Source of the DNA: an uncultured Acidimicrobiales bacterium
GTDB lineage: Bacteria; Actinomycetota; Acidimicrobiia; Acidimicrobiales; SZUA-35
Direction: 5' to 3'
Length of the DNA: 40,789 nt
Assembly: GCA_937922785.1 (NCBI GenBank)
Contig: CALAJQ010000042.1
Coordinates: forward strand, 1-40,789
Below the pieces are notes generated by a model. It was not told where the DNA came from and did not search any database. It saw nothing but the letters and a program-made list of their open reading frames with translations. Both the position numbers and the translations under genes were made by a program. This document shows positions 34,319 to 40,789 of this stretch, in pieces; positions within the stretch are counted from its first letter, which is position 1; each line of letters begins with the position of its first letter.

Positions 34319-35533
34319 ATGGCTGCTGAGGTTGAGATCATCCAGCCTGAGGGCTATGAGATTGGTTCAACGAATGCTGAATCGATTGATTCTGTTCAGA
34401 CCGGAAACCCTCTGTTGGGTTACGGCGTGGGCCTGTTGGCGGTGTTGGCCGTGGCAACCTTCCTGTTCACATTGGGCGGCAGCGAAACCGAAACTGTTTA
34501 TCCCGAACAGGTCACGACGACCCTTGCCCCCAGAGGTGAAGCGTCGCCGGTTACCGAAACCGACGACCCGACAAACCAGATTGATGGGGCGCACAATGCA
34601 GAGATTCAGGCCCGTCGGTCATCGATAACCCAATGGCCTGGTGGACAAAGCCTGATCGTCATCGAAAACGCTCAGTTTCTCTACGAAATGGATTTGTCGA
34701 CCGGCCGTCGAAGCTCCTGGTCTCCGCCTGAGCGCTTACTGAATACCGATCCGCTGATCATCGGCGACGAGCTTGTGGTGATAGGTGAATCTGGAGCTTG
34801 GATCGGTAAGCCGCTAAATCTGCAGTGGCGCTTTCTTGCCGAAGCAGATCGGGTGCTGCCATCCACCGAACCGGGACTCATGTGGTTGCAAACTCCGATT
34901 GCAGTTTCTGATGCCGGGGCGAGCGACTTCTGGTGGACCGAAATCGATGCCGCAGGCCAGGTGTATCGGACGATGCGTCGCGACGGACCAGTGGGCCTAC
35001 CAACCCCAGAGATAGCGGTTGGGTCAGAAGGTGGCGTTGTGCGTTTCACCGGCAGCGAGGTGAACCCGTGGCAACCGCTTTCGGCCACTGGAGTGATGGT
35101 GGCCATCGGGCTCAACGACATGGTCGTGGCCGAGTGCGACGCTAGCCAAAGGTGTGAGCGCCTTTGGTATGACCCGTCGAACTCCAGGCCGAAGACAGGC
35201 TTTTTCCCCGACTTGGCCAAGAACTTGGATGTTGACCTCACCACTGTGGCGCAACTATCACCTGACGGCCGCTTCGTGGTTTCTTCCTCCGCTTTAGACC
35301 CGGTGACAGTCACCTCAGTGGCAAATGGTCAGACAATCAACAACAGCTGCGTGTTTGGTAGTCAGGTTGTGTGGGCTGCGGGTTCAGAACTATTCACCTG
35401 CACCACACCAGCAGGATCGGAGCTCTTCGAGACTGAAACCGGCACGTCATTAGGGATGGTGGTGACGTCCGCGGACAAATGGACGAGAATGGCTTTCATC
35501 TCAACCGACAAGATCGTACGACTGTCTCGCTAA
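34319..35533 (+). CDS. Membrane-anchored protein of unknown function, paralogue 2
   Basis: A 404-residue protein, nearly the same length as paralogue 1. It has an N-terminal cytoplasmic stretch, one span (about 34-54, LLGYGVGLLAVLAVATFLF), a Thr/Glu-rich linker and an extracytoplasmic beta-rich region. Shared positions include SGAWIGKPLNLQWRFL, RLWYDPSNSRPKTGFFPDLAKNL, NSCVFGSQVVWA and TGTSLGM. The shared cysteines (AECDASQRCERLWYD against SECATFLECDRVWYD; NNSC against QNSC; FTC against LAC) suggest two conserved disulfides. The divergence between copies is large, so the duplication is old. Function unknown. Confidence 0.7.
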   Translation: MAAEVEIIQPEGYEIGSTNAESIDSVQTGNPLLGYGVGLLAVLAVATFLFTLGGSETETVYPEQVTTTLAPRGEASPVTETDDPTNQIDGAHNAEIQARRSSITQWPGGQSLIVIENAQFLYEMDLSTGRRSSWSPPERLLNTDPLIIGDELVVIGESGAWIGKPLNLQWRFLAEADRVLPSTEPGLMWLQTPIAVSDAGASDFWWTEIDAAGQVYRTMRRDGPVGLPTPEIAVGSEGGVVRFTGSEVNPWQPLSATGVMVAIGLNDMVVAECDASQRCERLWYDPSNSRPKTGFFPDLAKNLDVDLTTVAQLSPDGRFVVSSSALDPVTVTSVANGQTINNSCVFGSQVVWAAGSELFTCTTPAGSELFETETGTSLGMVVTSADKWTRMAFISTDKIVRLSR

Positions 35534-35545
35534 GACGAACTTCCG

Positions 35546-36253
35546 CTACCTGTGGTCTCGAACCCAACGTCTCAAATAGAGCTTGCGAGCACCAGCCGCT
35601 AGAGCCAACCCGGTTGCAGCTGCGGGTCCGGCAATCGCGGCCCCGACCGCCCCGGCACCGGCCGTTGCCAGCGCAACCGAGGTGACGTGGCCAGCAGCCT
35701 GGAGCTTGTTGATGTTCCACTCAGACTTGCGGGTTTTCATGAGTGCGGCCGCCATGACAGCGCTTGACGCAACCGGTGTGATCACTCCACTCACCGCTGC
35801 CAAGCCAGCGGCCGCAGCCGTCGCCAGCCCGATGTATGCCACAACCGCGCGAACATTGAAGTCGGGCGCACAATCCACCGCTCCTAAAGGAGGCGGTGGC
35901 GCACTTACGATATGGCGGCGGTTGTAAGTGACCATCCAGTAGAAACCGTCCAGCGCAGCCCTTACAGACCTGGCAGTTGTTATTGGTTCAAGCAGTGGTG
36001 CATTGGTATTGACTACGTCAAGAATGCCGTCCAACCCGTACTTAACAGTTCCGGTCCTGGCGTCATATAGCGGTATCTTGTGCCTTGCTAAATCGAAGTC
36101 GAGAGCAGCAACAACTTCATCGTCGACTGTCGAAAAGCCCGTTCTGCCAGTCCACCCCAGCCCGCTGAATGTGGCTGTATAGCCGCGACATAAAGGGCAG
36201 CAGTCGTCATATAGAAATACGGCTTGTTCTGGAACTTCGGTCTTGGTTGTCAT
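35546..36253 (-). CDS. DCC-family (DUF393) thiol-disulfide oxidoreductase-like protein with hydrophobic tail
   Basis: A 235-residue protein. The N-terminal half (about 10-115) is a DUF393 domain with YDDCCPLCRGY, where C19-P-L-C22 is the redox pair. The DARTGTVKYGLDGILDVV segment follows the family pattern. The C-terminal half is Ala/Gly-rich with three hydrophobic stretches and ends in a basic tail, so the protein probably sits at the membrane. Start ATG 36253 has AGAAGG upstream. Two TetR-like palindromes overlap its probable promoter, 65-110 bp before the start, so expression is probably repressor-controlled. The reaction is not known. Confidence 0.78.
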   Translation of the reverse strand: MTTKTEVPEQAVFLYDDCCPLCRGYTATFSGLGWTGRTGFSTVDDEVVAALDFDLARHKIPLYDARTGTVKYGLDGILDVVNTNAPLLEPITTARSVRAALDGFYWMVTYNRRHIVSAPPPPLGAVDCAPDFNVRAVVAYIGLATAAAAGLAAVSGVITPVASSAVMAAALMKTRKSEWNINKLQAAGHVTSVALATAGAGAVGAAIAGPAAATGLALAAGARKLYLRRWVRDHR

Positions 36254-36318
36254 GGCCTTCTCGCTCTATCTTTCGCTGTGTTTCAGCTCGGTCTGTTTCG
36301 GCTCGCTTGATTTCAGTT

Positions 36319-36363
36319 TTGAGCACTTGCTCAATACATTTGAGCGTACGCTCAAATGTTCAA
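36319..36363 (-). promoter_or_regulatory. Two TetR-like operators over a promoter
   Basis: A perfect 22-bp palindrome at 36337-36358 has the core TTGAGCGTACGCTCAA. A related one at 36319-36334 (TTGAGCACTTGCTCAA) has 7-bp arms. On the minus strand a -35-like TTGAAC (36363-36358) touches the first, and a -10-like TGTATT (36338-36333) lies between the two. This is the classical repressor layout in front of the DCC gene. Confidence 0.65.
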
Positions 36364-36696
36364 CCCGTCAAGAGCCGAATAGGCAAGCCGAATAGAAATA
36401 CGGCCTTGGGGTCAAGTGGTCAACGCAACACCATCCCTGATGTTGACTTGATGACAACGGTGCGCAGTTTCGTGCTTCGTCACTGTGGAAGGCGACCAGC
36501 TGAACTGGACCACGCCCGCCCCGCTTCGCCGGTTCTGTGGCGCGGACCGGAGCTTTCCAGCCTGGGATTATCGCTCGGTGTTCGAGGAACGCTGACCGAT
36601 CGGAAGTGCTGGTATGCGCGTGAGCGGTTTCCGGTCTCCGACCGGCCGGAGCTCGTCAAGACAGCTGTTGTCCCGAGCGCGATCTGGCACTAAGTG
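36364..36696. other. Gene-free gap at the edge of the accessory region
   Basis: No convincing gene. It holds a repeat of AGCCGAATAG (36371, 36387) and imperfect inverted repeats around 36415-36465 (GTCAAC/GTTGAC). A CCGGTC-tcc-GACCGG hairpin lies at about 36630-36645. At 36684-36699 a short palindrome (CTGGCACT/AGTGTCAG) overlaps the stop of the arginase-like gene. A 174-codon plus-strand open frame has no protein-like character. Confidence 0.4.
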
Positions 36697-37539
36697 TCAG
36701 CGCAGTGGCCCTCCGGTTGCTGGTCGGCGTTTGGGGTCTGCCTGGAGCGCCGACATGAACTCGCCAAGGATTGGATCGATCGCAGAGAGTTCTTCATCGA
36801 GTAGGGCCGTCGATTCCGTCAGCCCTATCCCAACGAGTTCGATCTCGCTGTGTTCTCGGAGACGACATAGGAGGTGAAAGACGTCGCTGACGGTGAGGCC
36901 ATTGGGTTCGGGGAACGGCACGTGCCCGAACTGCTGCGGGTCGAGCGAGTCCAGGTCGAGGTGCACGTAGACCCGGCCCGTCACGTTCAGATCGCTAGGC
37001 CGGCGGATCTGGAGGCTGTGGAGCTTGATGTAGTCGGACTCCTCCGGGTCGAGCGCCCGAACTCCTACGAGGTGAACCTGCTCCGGTCGAAGCGGTCGTT
37101 CGACCAATCTAACGAGCTCTTCCGGGCCGTCGCCGAGAAGGGTCCGCAACACCATTCCGTGAAAGGTTCTGCTTGGCGACGTCTGGGGGGTGTTCAGGTC
37201 ACCGTGAGCGTCGATCCACACCACGTTGAGATCGGATCCACGCTGGGAGTTGAGCCAGCTGATCGGAGCGGCCTGCGCACCGCAATCTCCGGCGAGTTGA
37301 AACACCCTGGCTGGCTGGTCACGCCTCAATCGGTCTTGGAGCCAGCGAATCTGGTACAACTGCTCGTCGAGACCTATCACGCCCTGACGTGCAGCAAGAC
37401 GATGGTACGGAGGTACGGGAACGACAACGTCGGCGGCCGCGCCGAGCCTGCGCAGCATCGCCTCGCATCCGGCCGCCACCGAATCTGAAGCTCCGAACCC
37501 CTGCCATTGGCGGTTCAAGACCAGCACTGAATCAACCAA
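36697..37539 (-). CDS. Arginase/agmatinase-family protein with Cys at the first metal ligand
   Basis: A 280-residue ureohydrolase-fold protein. Metal motifs: LAGDCGAQ (residues 82-89, where canonical enzymes have GGDHS), WIDAHGDLN with D110, H112, D114, and HLDLDSLDP with D195, D197, D200. The PEPNGLT loop fits the PGGL/T substrate loop. The His normally binding one Mn is C86, as in some actinobacterial members, so metal use or substrate may differ. Substrate not assignable (arginine, agmatine, guanidino acid or formimino compound). The start is weak: TTG 37539 is listed, GTG 37527 is possible, and neither has a ribosome site. Confidence 0.8.
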   Translation of the reverse strand: MVDSVLVLNRQWQGFGASDSVAAGCEAMLRRLGAAADVVVPVPPYHRLAARQGVIGLDEQLYQIRWLQDRLRRDQPARVFQLAGDCGAQAAPISWLNSQRGSDLNVVWIDAHGDLNTPQTSPSRTFHGMVLRTLLGDGPEELVRLVERPLRPEQVHLVGVRALDPEESDYIKLHSLQIRRPSDLNVTGRVYVHLDLDSLDPQQFGHVPFPEPNGLTVSDVFHLLCRLREHSEIELVGIGLTESTALLDEELSAIDPILGEFMSALQADPKRRPATGGPLR

Positions 37540-37578
37540 CCAGCGAGCACGTACAGAGTCGGAAACACCCGGTCGAGC

Positions 37579-37749
37579 CTAGCAAGACCCTCTATGGTCC
37601 TGACGATGGAACGCCAGCGCCCCTAGACTGACCTGGCCACTACCGGCAGGAGCAGCTACCAGTGACAGATCAGTGCTCAAAATGGCCCGCGCAGATTCTC
37701 GGACGCCGGCGAAGCCGGTGCACCACACTTCGGCCCGATTGCGCTGCAA
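37579..37749 (-). other. Unassigned short open frame, possible gene fragment
   Basis: The stretch between the methyltransferase stop and the arginase-like gene contains a protein-like open frame on the minus strand (RAEVWCTGFAGVRESARA, DLSLVAAPAGSGQVSLGALAF) ending at 37579. The only start inside the gap is TTG 37749, giving 56 residues; upstream the same frame stays open into the methyltransferase. It may be the tail of a lost gene. Confidence 0.3.
37725..37736. repeat. ACACTTCGGCCC repeat, copy 1
   Basis: The 12-mer ACACTTCGGCCC occurs here, at 40137-40148 and at 40776-40787, with a one-mismatch copy at 38979-38990. I saw none elsewhere in the window. Confidence 0.55.
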
Positions 37750-37813
37750 CGGAATCCCGACAATGACTCGCCGGCCGTGGTCGGTCTGAACTAGGCCTAC
37801 TGGCTCTGGGCAA

Positions 37814-38443
37814 TCACCCGGGAGTCCTGGCCATCGCAAGGATCCAGTCCCGATGACTCCTACGAACGGACGACTCCATAAGCACCCAGCCGCGTTGCAG
37901 CATTGCCTTCTGTAGCTCCGCGCTCTCGTGATGCACGAACCATCGTCGAGCCCCGCTGACCATCTCGGGCACTCGTCGCTGTGATGCCGGCGCAAGTTCC
38001 CAACCGCTATCCCCTCCAAGCGACGTCACGAACGCGACAAGCCCACCTGGCCTAACCACCCGTTGCCACTCATCGAACGTTGCTCCAAGCGCGTCCGATT
38101 CCACATGGAGAAGAGAGGCATGAGACCACAGCGCATCTGCACAACTGTCGACCAGCGGTAAAGCGCAGAAATCTGCCCGGAGGCGCAAATCTCCAGCGGA
38201 CAAGGCAAGAAGCTTCGTAGACCGGTCAAGAGCGAATCCATGATGACCAGCTTCGCTGAAACGGCGCGCATCAGTACCTGACCCGCTGCCCACGTCGAGT
38301 ACAAGGCTGTTCGGCGACAAGAGGTCAACGAAGCGAGATAAGAACGCCTTGGCCTCGCGAGACCGGGTGGAAGTCCGGTCGACGTAGTCCGCAGCAGCTG
38401 CGTCGTATCCGGCTTCCGTCTCTGTCGCCCTCGTCGAATTCAC
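37814..38443 (-). CDS. Class I SAM-dependent methyltransferase
   Basis: A 209-residue methyltransferase. Motif I is intact: LVLDVGSGSGTDARRF, followed by the acidic FALDRSTKLLALS, the motif II region LPLVDSCADALWSHASLLHV and RVVRPGGLVAFV. The domain starts at GYDAAAADYVDRTSTRSREAKAFLSRF, typical of small methyltransferases. GTG 38443 is chosen because the upstream frame (to 38581) is Arg/Pro-rich and not protein-like and overlaps a neighbouring pseudogene; no ribosome site is clear. The substrate is unknown. Neighbours are unrelated, as expected in an accessory region. Confidence 0.75.
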   Translation of the reverse strand: MNSTRATETEAGYDAAAADYVDRTSTRSREAKAFLSRFVDLLSPNSLVLDVGSGSGTDARRFSEAGHHGFALDRSTKLLALSAGDLRLRADFCALPLVDSCADALWSHASLLHVESDALGATFDEWQRVVRPGGLVAFVTSLGGDSGWELAPASQRRVPEMVSGARRWFVHHESAELQKAMLQRGWVLMESSVRRSHRDWILAMARTPG

Positions 38444-38505
38444 GACGACATGGTCGCACGTTCGAGGCCTTGGCGGCGAGCGCTTCCTGGGGATTCCGCT
38501 CGCCG

Positions 38506-38867
38506 CTACCCGCAAGGACCTGGTGTCCACGCACTCGGTATCACCGCCACGAAATCTCGTTGGCGGCCAGGACCGCACCACAATAGTCCGGCCCCAGTAG
38601 TGCGCCTCGAAATATCCGCCTTGACCACGTCGGTATCCGGGATCCAGGAGGCGAGATCAACCCAGCCACCCGCGTACAGAACGACCTCGACTTCGGCCCC
38701 ATCGAATCGTTCGAGCAGAAACCAAACGACATCAGCGACATCACATCGAACCGTTCATTGAGGAGTGGACGTGGCCACGGGGATTCGTTGTCCACCCAGG
38801 TCCGAGACGACAGCTTCAATCCTGCTTCGGTCCACCCAGCGATACGGGCATCGACCCTGCCCTGCAC
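38506..38867 (-). pseudogene. Hypothetical gene broken by a 5-bp tandem duplication
   Basis: Two good coding stretches lie in different frames: GRVDARIAGWTEAGLKLSSR and NESPWPRPLLNERFDV from GTG 38867, then DVADVVWFLLERFDGAEVEVV and AGGWVDLASWIPDTDVVKAD to the stop at 38506. They meet at a doubled pentamer (ACATC ACATC on the plus strand, 38738-38747). Removing one copy restores a single 118-codon frame reading NERFDVADVVWFLL. Product unknown. Either a recent mutation or a sequencing error. Confidence 0.65.
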
Positions 38868-38908
38868 GCGTCGAGATCAATGCTCGATAGATCGACCCGA
38901 CGCTCCAT

Positions 38909-39031
38909 CTACCCATTGTGCCCTGACAAATCATCCAGACACCGAGCTGACCTGCGCAATCCATCGGCCAGTTGTGCGACAGTTCGGCCCTGGCGCAGCG
39001 TCGCGTACTCCCCGGTCTCATGGTCTACGCG
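38909..39031 (-). other. 40 open codons in frame after the kinase stop
   Basis: The frame of the P-loop kinase stays open for 40 codons after its TAG (RVDHETGEYATLRQGRTVAQ...), ending at 38909. This could be a nonsense-truncated C-terminus or chance. The one-mismatch 12-mer repeat lies within it at 38979-38990. Confidence 0.25.
38979..38990. repeat. ACAGTTCGGCCC, one-mismatch copy of the 12-mer repeat
   Basis: Differs from ACACTTCGGCCC at one base. It lies between inverted arms CTGCGC (about 38952) and GCGCAG (about 38993). Confidence 0.4.
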
Positions 39032-39571
39032 CTACTGGTGCAACGAAGCCGCCCACCGGCTTACCTCGTCGAGATTCGACTCGATTGGTGATGCGGCATC
39101 GAGAGTGAGCTTTGGTTCGTCGAGTGGGATGTACTTCTCTCGACCGAGCGCAACCCACTTCCACTCAAGCTCGTACCAGCCGGGAATATCTCGCTGTCGC
39201 CCCGCGACTCGCGAGCGATGAAGCTCTGCGTCTGGACATATGCACTCGATTACGCCGAACCTGGCGCCGTACCGCTCGGCGAGCTGTTGCCACTCACGAC
39301 GGGATTCCTCGCGAGCAACGAGGTCGAGAACGCAGGAGGAACCGCGCCGAAGCTGCTGTTCTGCAACTCTCGAAAGTAGATTCCACCCAACTCGCCGCTG
39401 TTTCTCGACTGGCAGTTCGACGGCCTCCCAAACGTCCGGCATTGACCGGAGTCCGGACATGAGCCAATCAAAGCTAGCGACGGTGGCGTTCAGGTCTTTC
39501 CCCAAGTGGTCTGAGATCGTGGACTTGCCAGCGCCAGTCCACCCGGTGACAACAATGAGTGAGTGTTCCAC
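39032..39571 (-). CDS. P-loop kinase (zeta-toxin/AAA-like small ATPase)
   Basis: A 179-residue P-loop protein. Walker A GWTGAGKSTISDHL is at residues 10-23. A phosphate-acceptor-side Asp follows in TVASFDWLMSGL, then VLDLVAREESRREWQQLA, and HRSRVAGRQRDIPGW in the lid region. It resembles the family of small kinases that modify sugars, antibiotics or nucleotides (chloramphenicol-phosphotransferase-like, zeta-like); the substrate is unknown. GTG 39571 is supported by TAGTCT ending exactly 6 nt upstream, i.e. a leaderless start. The frame continues 40 codons beyond the stop, so the protein may be truncated. Confidence 0.75.
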   Translation of the reverse strand: MEHSLIVVTGWTGAGKSTISDHLGKDLNATVASFDWLMSGLRSMPDVWEAVELPVEKQRRVGWNLLSRVAEQQLRRGSSCVLDLVAREESRREWQQLAERYGARFGVIECICPDAELHRSRVAGRQRDIPGWYELEWKWVALGREKYIPLDEPKLTLDAASPIESNLDEVSRWAASLHQ

Positions 39572-39577
39572 GACCCG

Positions 39578-39583
39578 AGACTA
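39578..39583 (-). promoter_or_regulatory. -10 box TAGTCT for the kinase gene
   Basis: On the minus strand TAGTCT (39583-39578) ends exactly 6 nt before GTG 39571, the same geometry as the core genes. Confidence 0.5.
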
Positions 39584-39757
39584 GATGACCCAGGCGGAGC
39601 CTGTTGAAGAGTCTGCTGGGGTTCGCGCACGATAACGCCAAGCAGAATCACCGACCCGAGCCTGACGTGACCACTCGGGAACGACCCAAGCAGCGTGCCC
39701 GAAAATCACCTGTTCATCCCGTCGATGAGTCGGATCCCCAGCGGCGCAGATCGGCAG
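39584..39757 (-). other. Gap upstream of the kinase
   Basis: No gene is supported. A short minus-strand frame, GTG 39709 to 39581 (42 codons, VIFGHAAWVVPEWSRQARVG), is open but has no ribosome site. Confidence 0.25.
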
Positions 39758-40140
39758 CTATGGGCGCTGACGCACGCTAATCTGCAATGCCCGGAGGCGT
39801 TCGATGCACCGCTGGCGTTCCACAGAGTCATGCCACTCTGGCCAGGAGCCGAACAGTGCACCGGCATCCTCGTCATGCAGTAGTCGACGTGCAACATCCG
39901 CCGCCAAAGCGCTGTACTCGTCAGCGGGTGCCAAGGGCAAGCAGACCCTCGGGGTCGGCTTCGTCGACGATTGCCTTGGTTTCGACGATCGCTAGATCGT
40001 ACGCGTCAGACGGATCCACTAGCACAGATTGCCAGGGCTTGGGTTCACGCCGCAAGCCCCGCTAGGTCGTCATCGAGCCTTCGGAGGCACCGGGTATTCC
40101 GCTCAGTAATCCGGTGTCGATCGCAGGATGACTCGCACAC
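39758..40140 (-). pseudogene. Hypothetical gene with two compensating frameshifts
   Basis: Coding-like sequence runs through three frames. GTG 40140 starts VCESSCDRHRITERNTRCLRRLDDDLAGL. After one extra base it continues RREPKPWQSVLVDPSDAYDL, AIVETKAIVDEADPEGLLALG. After one missing base it continues APADEYSALAADVARRLLHD, EDAGALFGSWPEWHDSVERQ, and stops at 39758. The DP.GLLALGAPADEY join resembles a small actinobacterial protein family of unknown function. The two shifts cancel, which is compatible with gene decay or with two indel errors. Confidence 0.6.
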
Positions 40141-40148
40141 TTCGGCCC
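40137..40148. repeat. ACACTTCGGCCC repeat, copy 2
   Basis: Exact copy of the 12-mer. On the minus strand it overlaps the GTG start at 40140 and is flanked by an inverted repeat, ATCGCAG (40120-40126) with CTGCGAT (40150-40156). Confidence 0.55.
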
Positions 40149-40182
40149 ATCTGCGATGCCCGGGAATTGCGGATGCGTTTCG

Positions 40183-40491
40183 TTACGCCGGCCAGGCGCT
40201 CAGGTCGATATCGATACCGAACAAGACGATGGATCCGTCAGCGACGAGTTGCGCCGTGATCGTGACTGCCGGCACGAGTATGCCGATAGCGACGAGATAG
40301 CGGTAGTCATCGCGATCGGGATAGAGGGCTGGCAAGTCTTCGAACCGTTCGGCAATGACTGCTGACAACGATGGCAGATCAATGAGGAGGAAGTCACTCG
40401 CGGACGGTTCACCGCTGGGTCCACGTGATTGGCCGAGCTGTGCGTCGAGTTCGGTGAAGAAGTGCGGGTCGACGCGAACGTTCGGGGTCAC
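40183..40491 (-). CDS. Putative toxin of a toxin-antitoxin-like pair
   Basis: A 102-residue protein starting at GTG 40491, which overlaps the stop of the upstream small gene by 4 bp (GTGA). The N-terminal half is predicted helical (FFTELDAQLG, DFLLIDLPSLSAVIAERFED). The C-terminal half alternates into beta strands (YRYLVAIGILVPAVTITAQL, GSIVLFGIDIDLSAW), an order compatible with a RelE/ParE-like fold. No catalytic residues can be asserted. The small partner upstream, 4-bp overlap and accessory setting are the argument for a TA module. Confidence 0.55.
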   Translation of the reverse strand: MTPNVRVDPHFFTELDAQLGQSRGPSGEPSASDFLLIDLPSLSAVIAERFEDLPALYPDRDDYRYLVAIGILVPAVTITAQLVADGSIVLFGIDIDLSAWPA

Positions 40492-40673
40492 CGTGCCCGG
40501 TGGTCGCTCTCGGTCGCTGCGATGCGAGCGTCAGCTTTGAGCCTGGCACGTTCGGTCACTACTGTCGGGATCTTGTCCGGATCGGTGATGACGCTGTCTC
40601 GGATGACCTGATCGCGCTCATCTGGACTCAACGCCAGCAGTTCCTCAGCAGTCCAGACGTTGTTCTCGGCCAT
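40488..40673 (-). CDS. Putative antitoxin of a toxin-antitoxin-like pair
   Basis: A 61-residue charged protein: WTAEELLALSPDERDQVIRDSVITDPDKIPTVVTERARLKADARIA (cited by its key features: a TAEELxxLSPDER helix, a VITDPDKIP turn and a basic/acidic C-terminal helix). Small companions of this kind are common next to toxin genes in Actinobacteria. The start ATG 40673 is fixed by TAGTAT ending exactly 6 nt upstream. The two genes overlap by GTGA, so synthesis is coupled. No DNA-binding fold is obvious. Confidence 0.55.
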   Translation of the reverse strand: MAENNVWTAEELLALSPDERDQVIRDSVITDPDKIPTVVTERARLKADARIAATESDHRAR

Positions 40674-40679
40674 AGGACA

Positions 40680-40685
40680 ATACTA
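40680..40685 (-). promoter_or_regulatory. -10 box TAGTAT for the TA-like pair
   Basis: TAGTAT on the minus strand (40685-40680) ends exactly 6 nt before ATG 40673. The pair thus has its own leaderless promoter. Confidence 0.55.
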
Positions 40686-40775
40686 GCCGGGCGGTATGAC
40701 AGCTCGACTCCGTCGTCTCGATGCCCGATCGATAACACCGCCCAGAATAAGTGCGCCGACCCGTAGTTGAGCGCA

Positions 40776-40787
40776 ACACTTCGGCCC
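40776..40787. repeat. ACACTTCGGCCC repeat, copy 3
   Basis: Exact copy of the 12-mer at the very end of the window, extended as AACACTTCGGCCCAA. No gene is visible in 40686-40789. Confidence 0.55.
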
Positions 40788-40789
40788 AA

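Noticed and set aside
34681-35313. 210-codon minus-strand open frame
   Set aside because: Shadow of the second paralogue, which has a promoter and conserved cysteines on the plus strand.
36169-36693. 174-codon plus-strand open frame
   Set aside because: Overlaps the DCC gene start and the palindromic operators; the translation is Ser/Arg-rich with no protein-like pattern.
36874-37488. 204-codon plus-strand open frame
   Set aside because: Antisense shadow of the arginase-like gene, whose metal motifs are clear on the minus strand.
36697-40789. Integron cassette array with attC sites
   Set aside because: Same-strand small genes and the GCGCAAC-ACTTC-GGCCCAA string at the end look attC-like, but the other copies lack the invariant AAC and no matching GTTRRRY partners at proper distance were found.

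Overview
The window looks like chromosomal DNA from a high-to-mid GC actinobacterium, most likely an Acidimicrobiia-type marine lineage. This is inference from content, not a database match. The evidence is recC-recB-recD gene order, a 6C-type small RNA (a motif known from Actinobacteria), many GTG/TTG starts, many probable leaderless transcripts (a TANNNT box ending exactly 6 nt before the start codon), acyl-CoA catabolic genes and a taurine-type ABC transporter.

Layout. 1-2140 (+): a PlsC-like acyltransferase and a YcaQ/AlkX-type DNA glycosylase. 2197-4443 (-): an exported NadN/UshA-type nucleotidase with a DUF4214 module, preceded by a 17-bp tandem repeat. 4604-8523 (+): a methyltransferase with an abnormal SAM motif, then tauA-tauB-tauC, with a strong terminator and another 17-bp-period repeat between tauA and tauB. 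8569-11483: a small lipoprotein (-) and aconitase (+). 11519-11624: an array of small hairpins with 30-bp period. 11633-17401: a lipid-acid catabolic locus. FadD-like ligase and an aminoglycoside-phosphotransferase-like kinase (-) diverge from an acyl-CoA dehydrogenase, a deleted SDR pseudogene and a thiolase (+). The kinase plus dehydrogenase pair resembles the two halves of ACAD10/11 and the LvaA/LvaC pair, so a 4-hydroxyacyl-CoA route is the best guess.

17402-17810 holds dispersed repeats and a well-formed small RNA gene on the minus strand: promoter, two C-loop hairpins and a terminator, matching the 6C RNA design. A cluster of inverted repeats over its -35 box also sits upstream of a LysR gene. 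17811-21365 (+): LysR, a short acyl-CoA carboxylase carboxyltransferase and citrate synthase. 21371-32985 (-): one long operon-like run, recC-recB-recD, a His-containing membrane protein, a His-rich lipoprotein with a cupredoxin-like tail, and a FedA-like membrane protein. 33087-35533 (+): two tandem 402-404 aa membrane-anchored paralogues of unknown function. 35546-36253 (-): a DCC-family thiol oxidoreductase under two TetR-like palindromes.

From about 36.4 kb to the end the character changes. Small, unrelated genes all lie on the minus strand (arginase-like, methyltransferase, P-loop kinase, a toxin-antitoxin-like pair), mixed with genes broken by small indels and a 12-bp repeat found three or four times. 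I read this as an accessory island, partly decaying. No CRISPR array, tRNA, rRNA, complete insertion sequence or integrase gene is visible.
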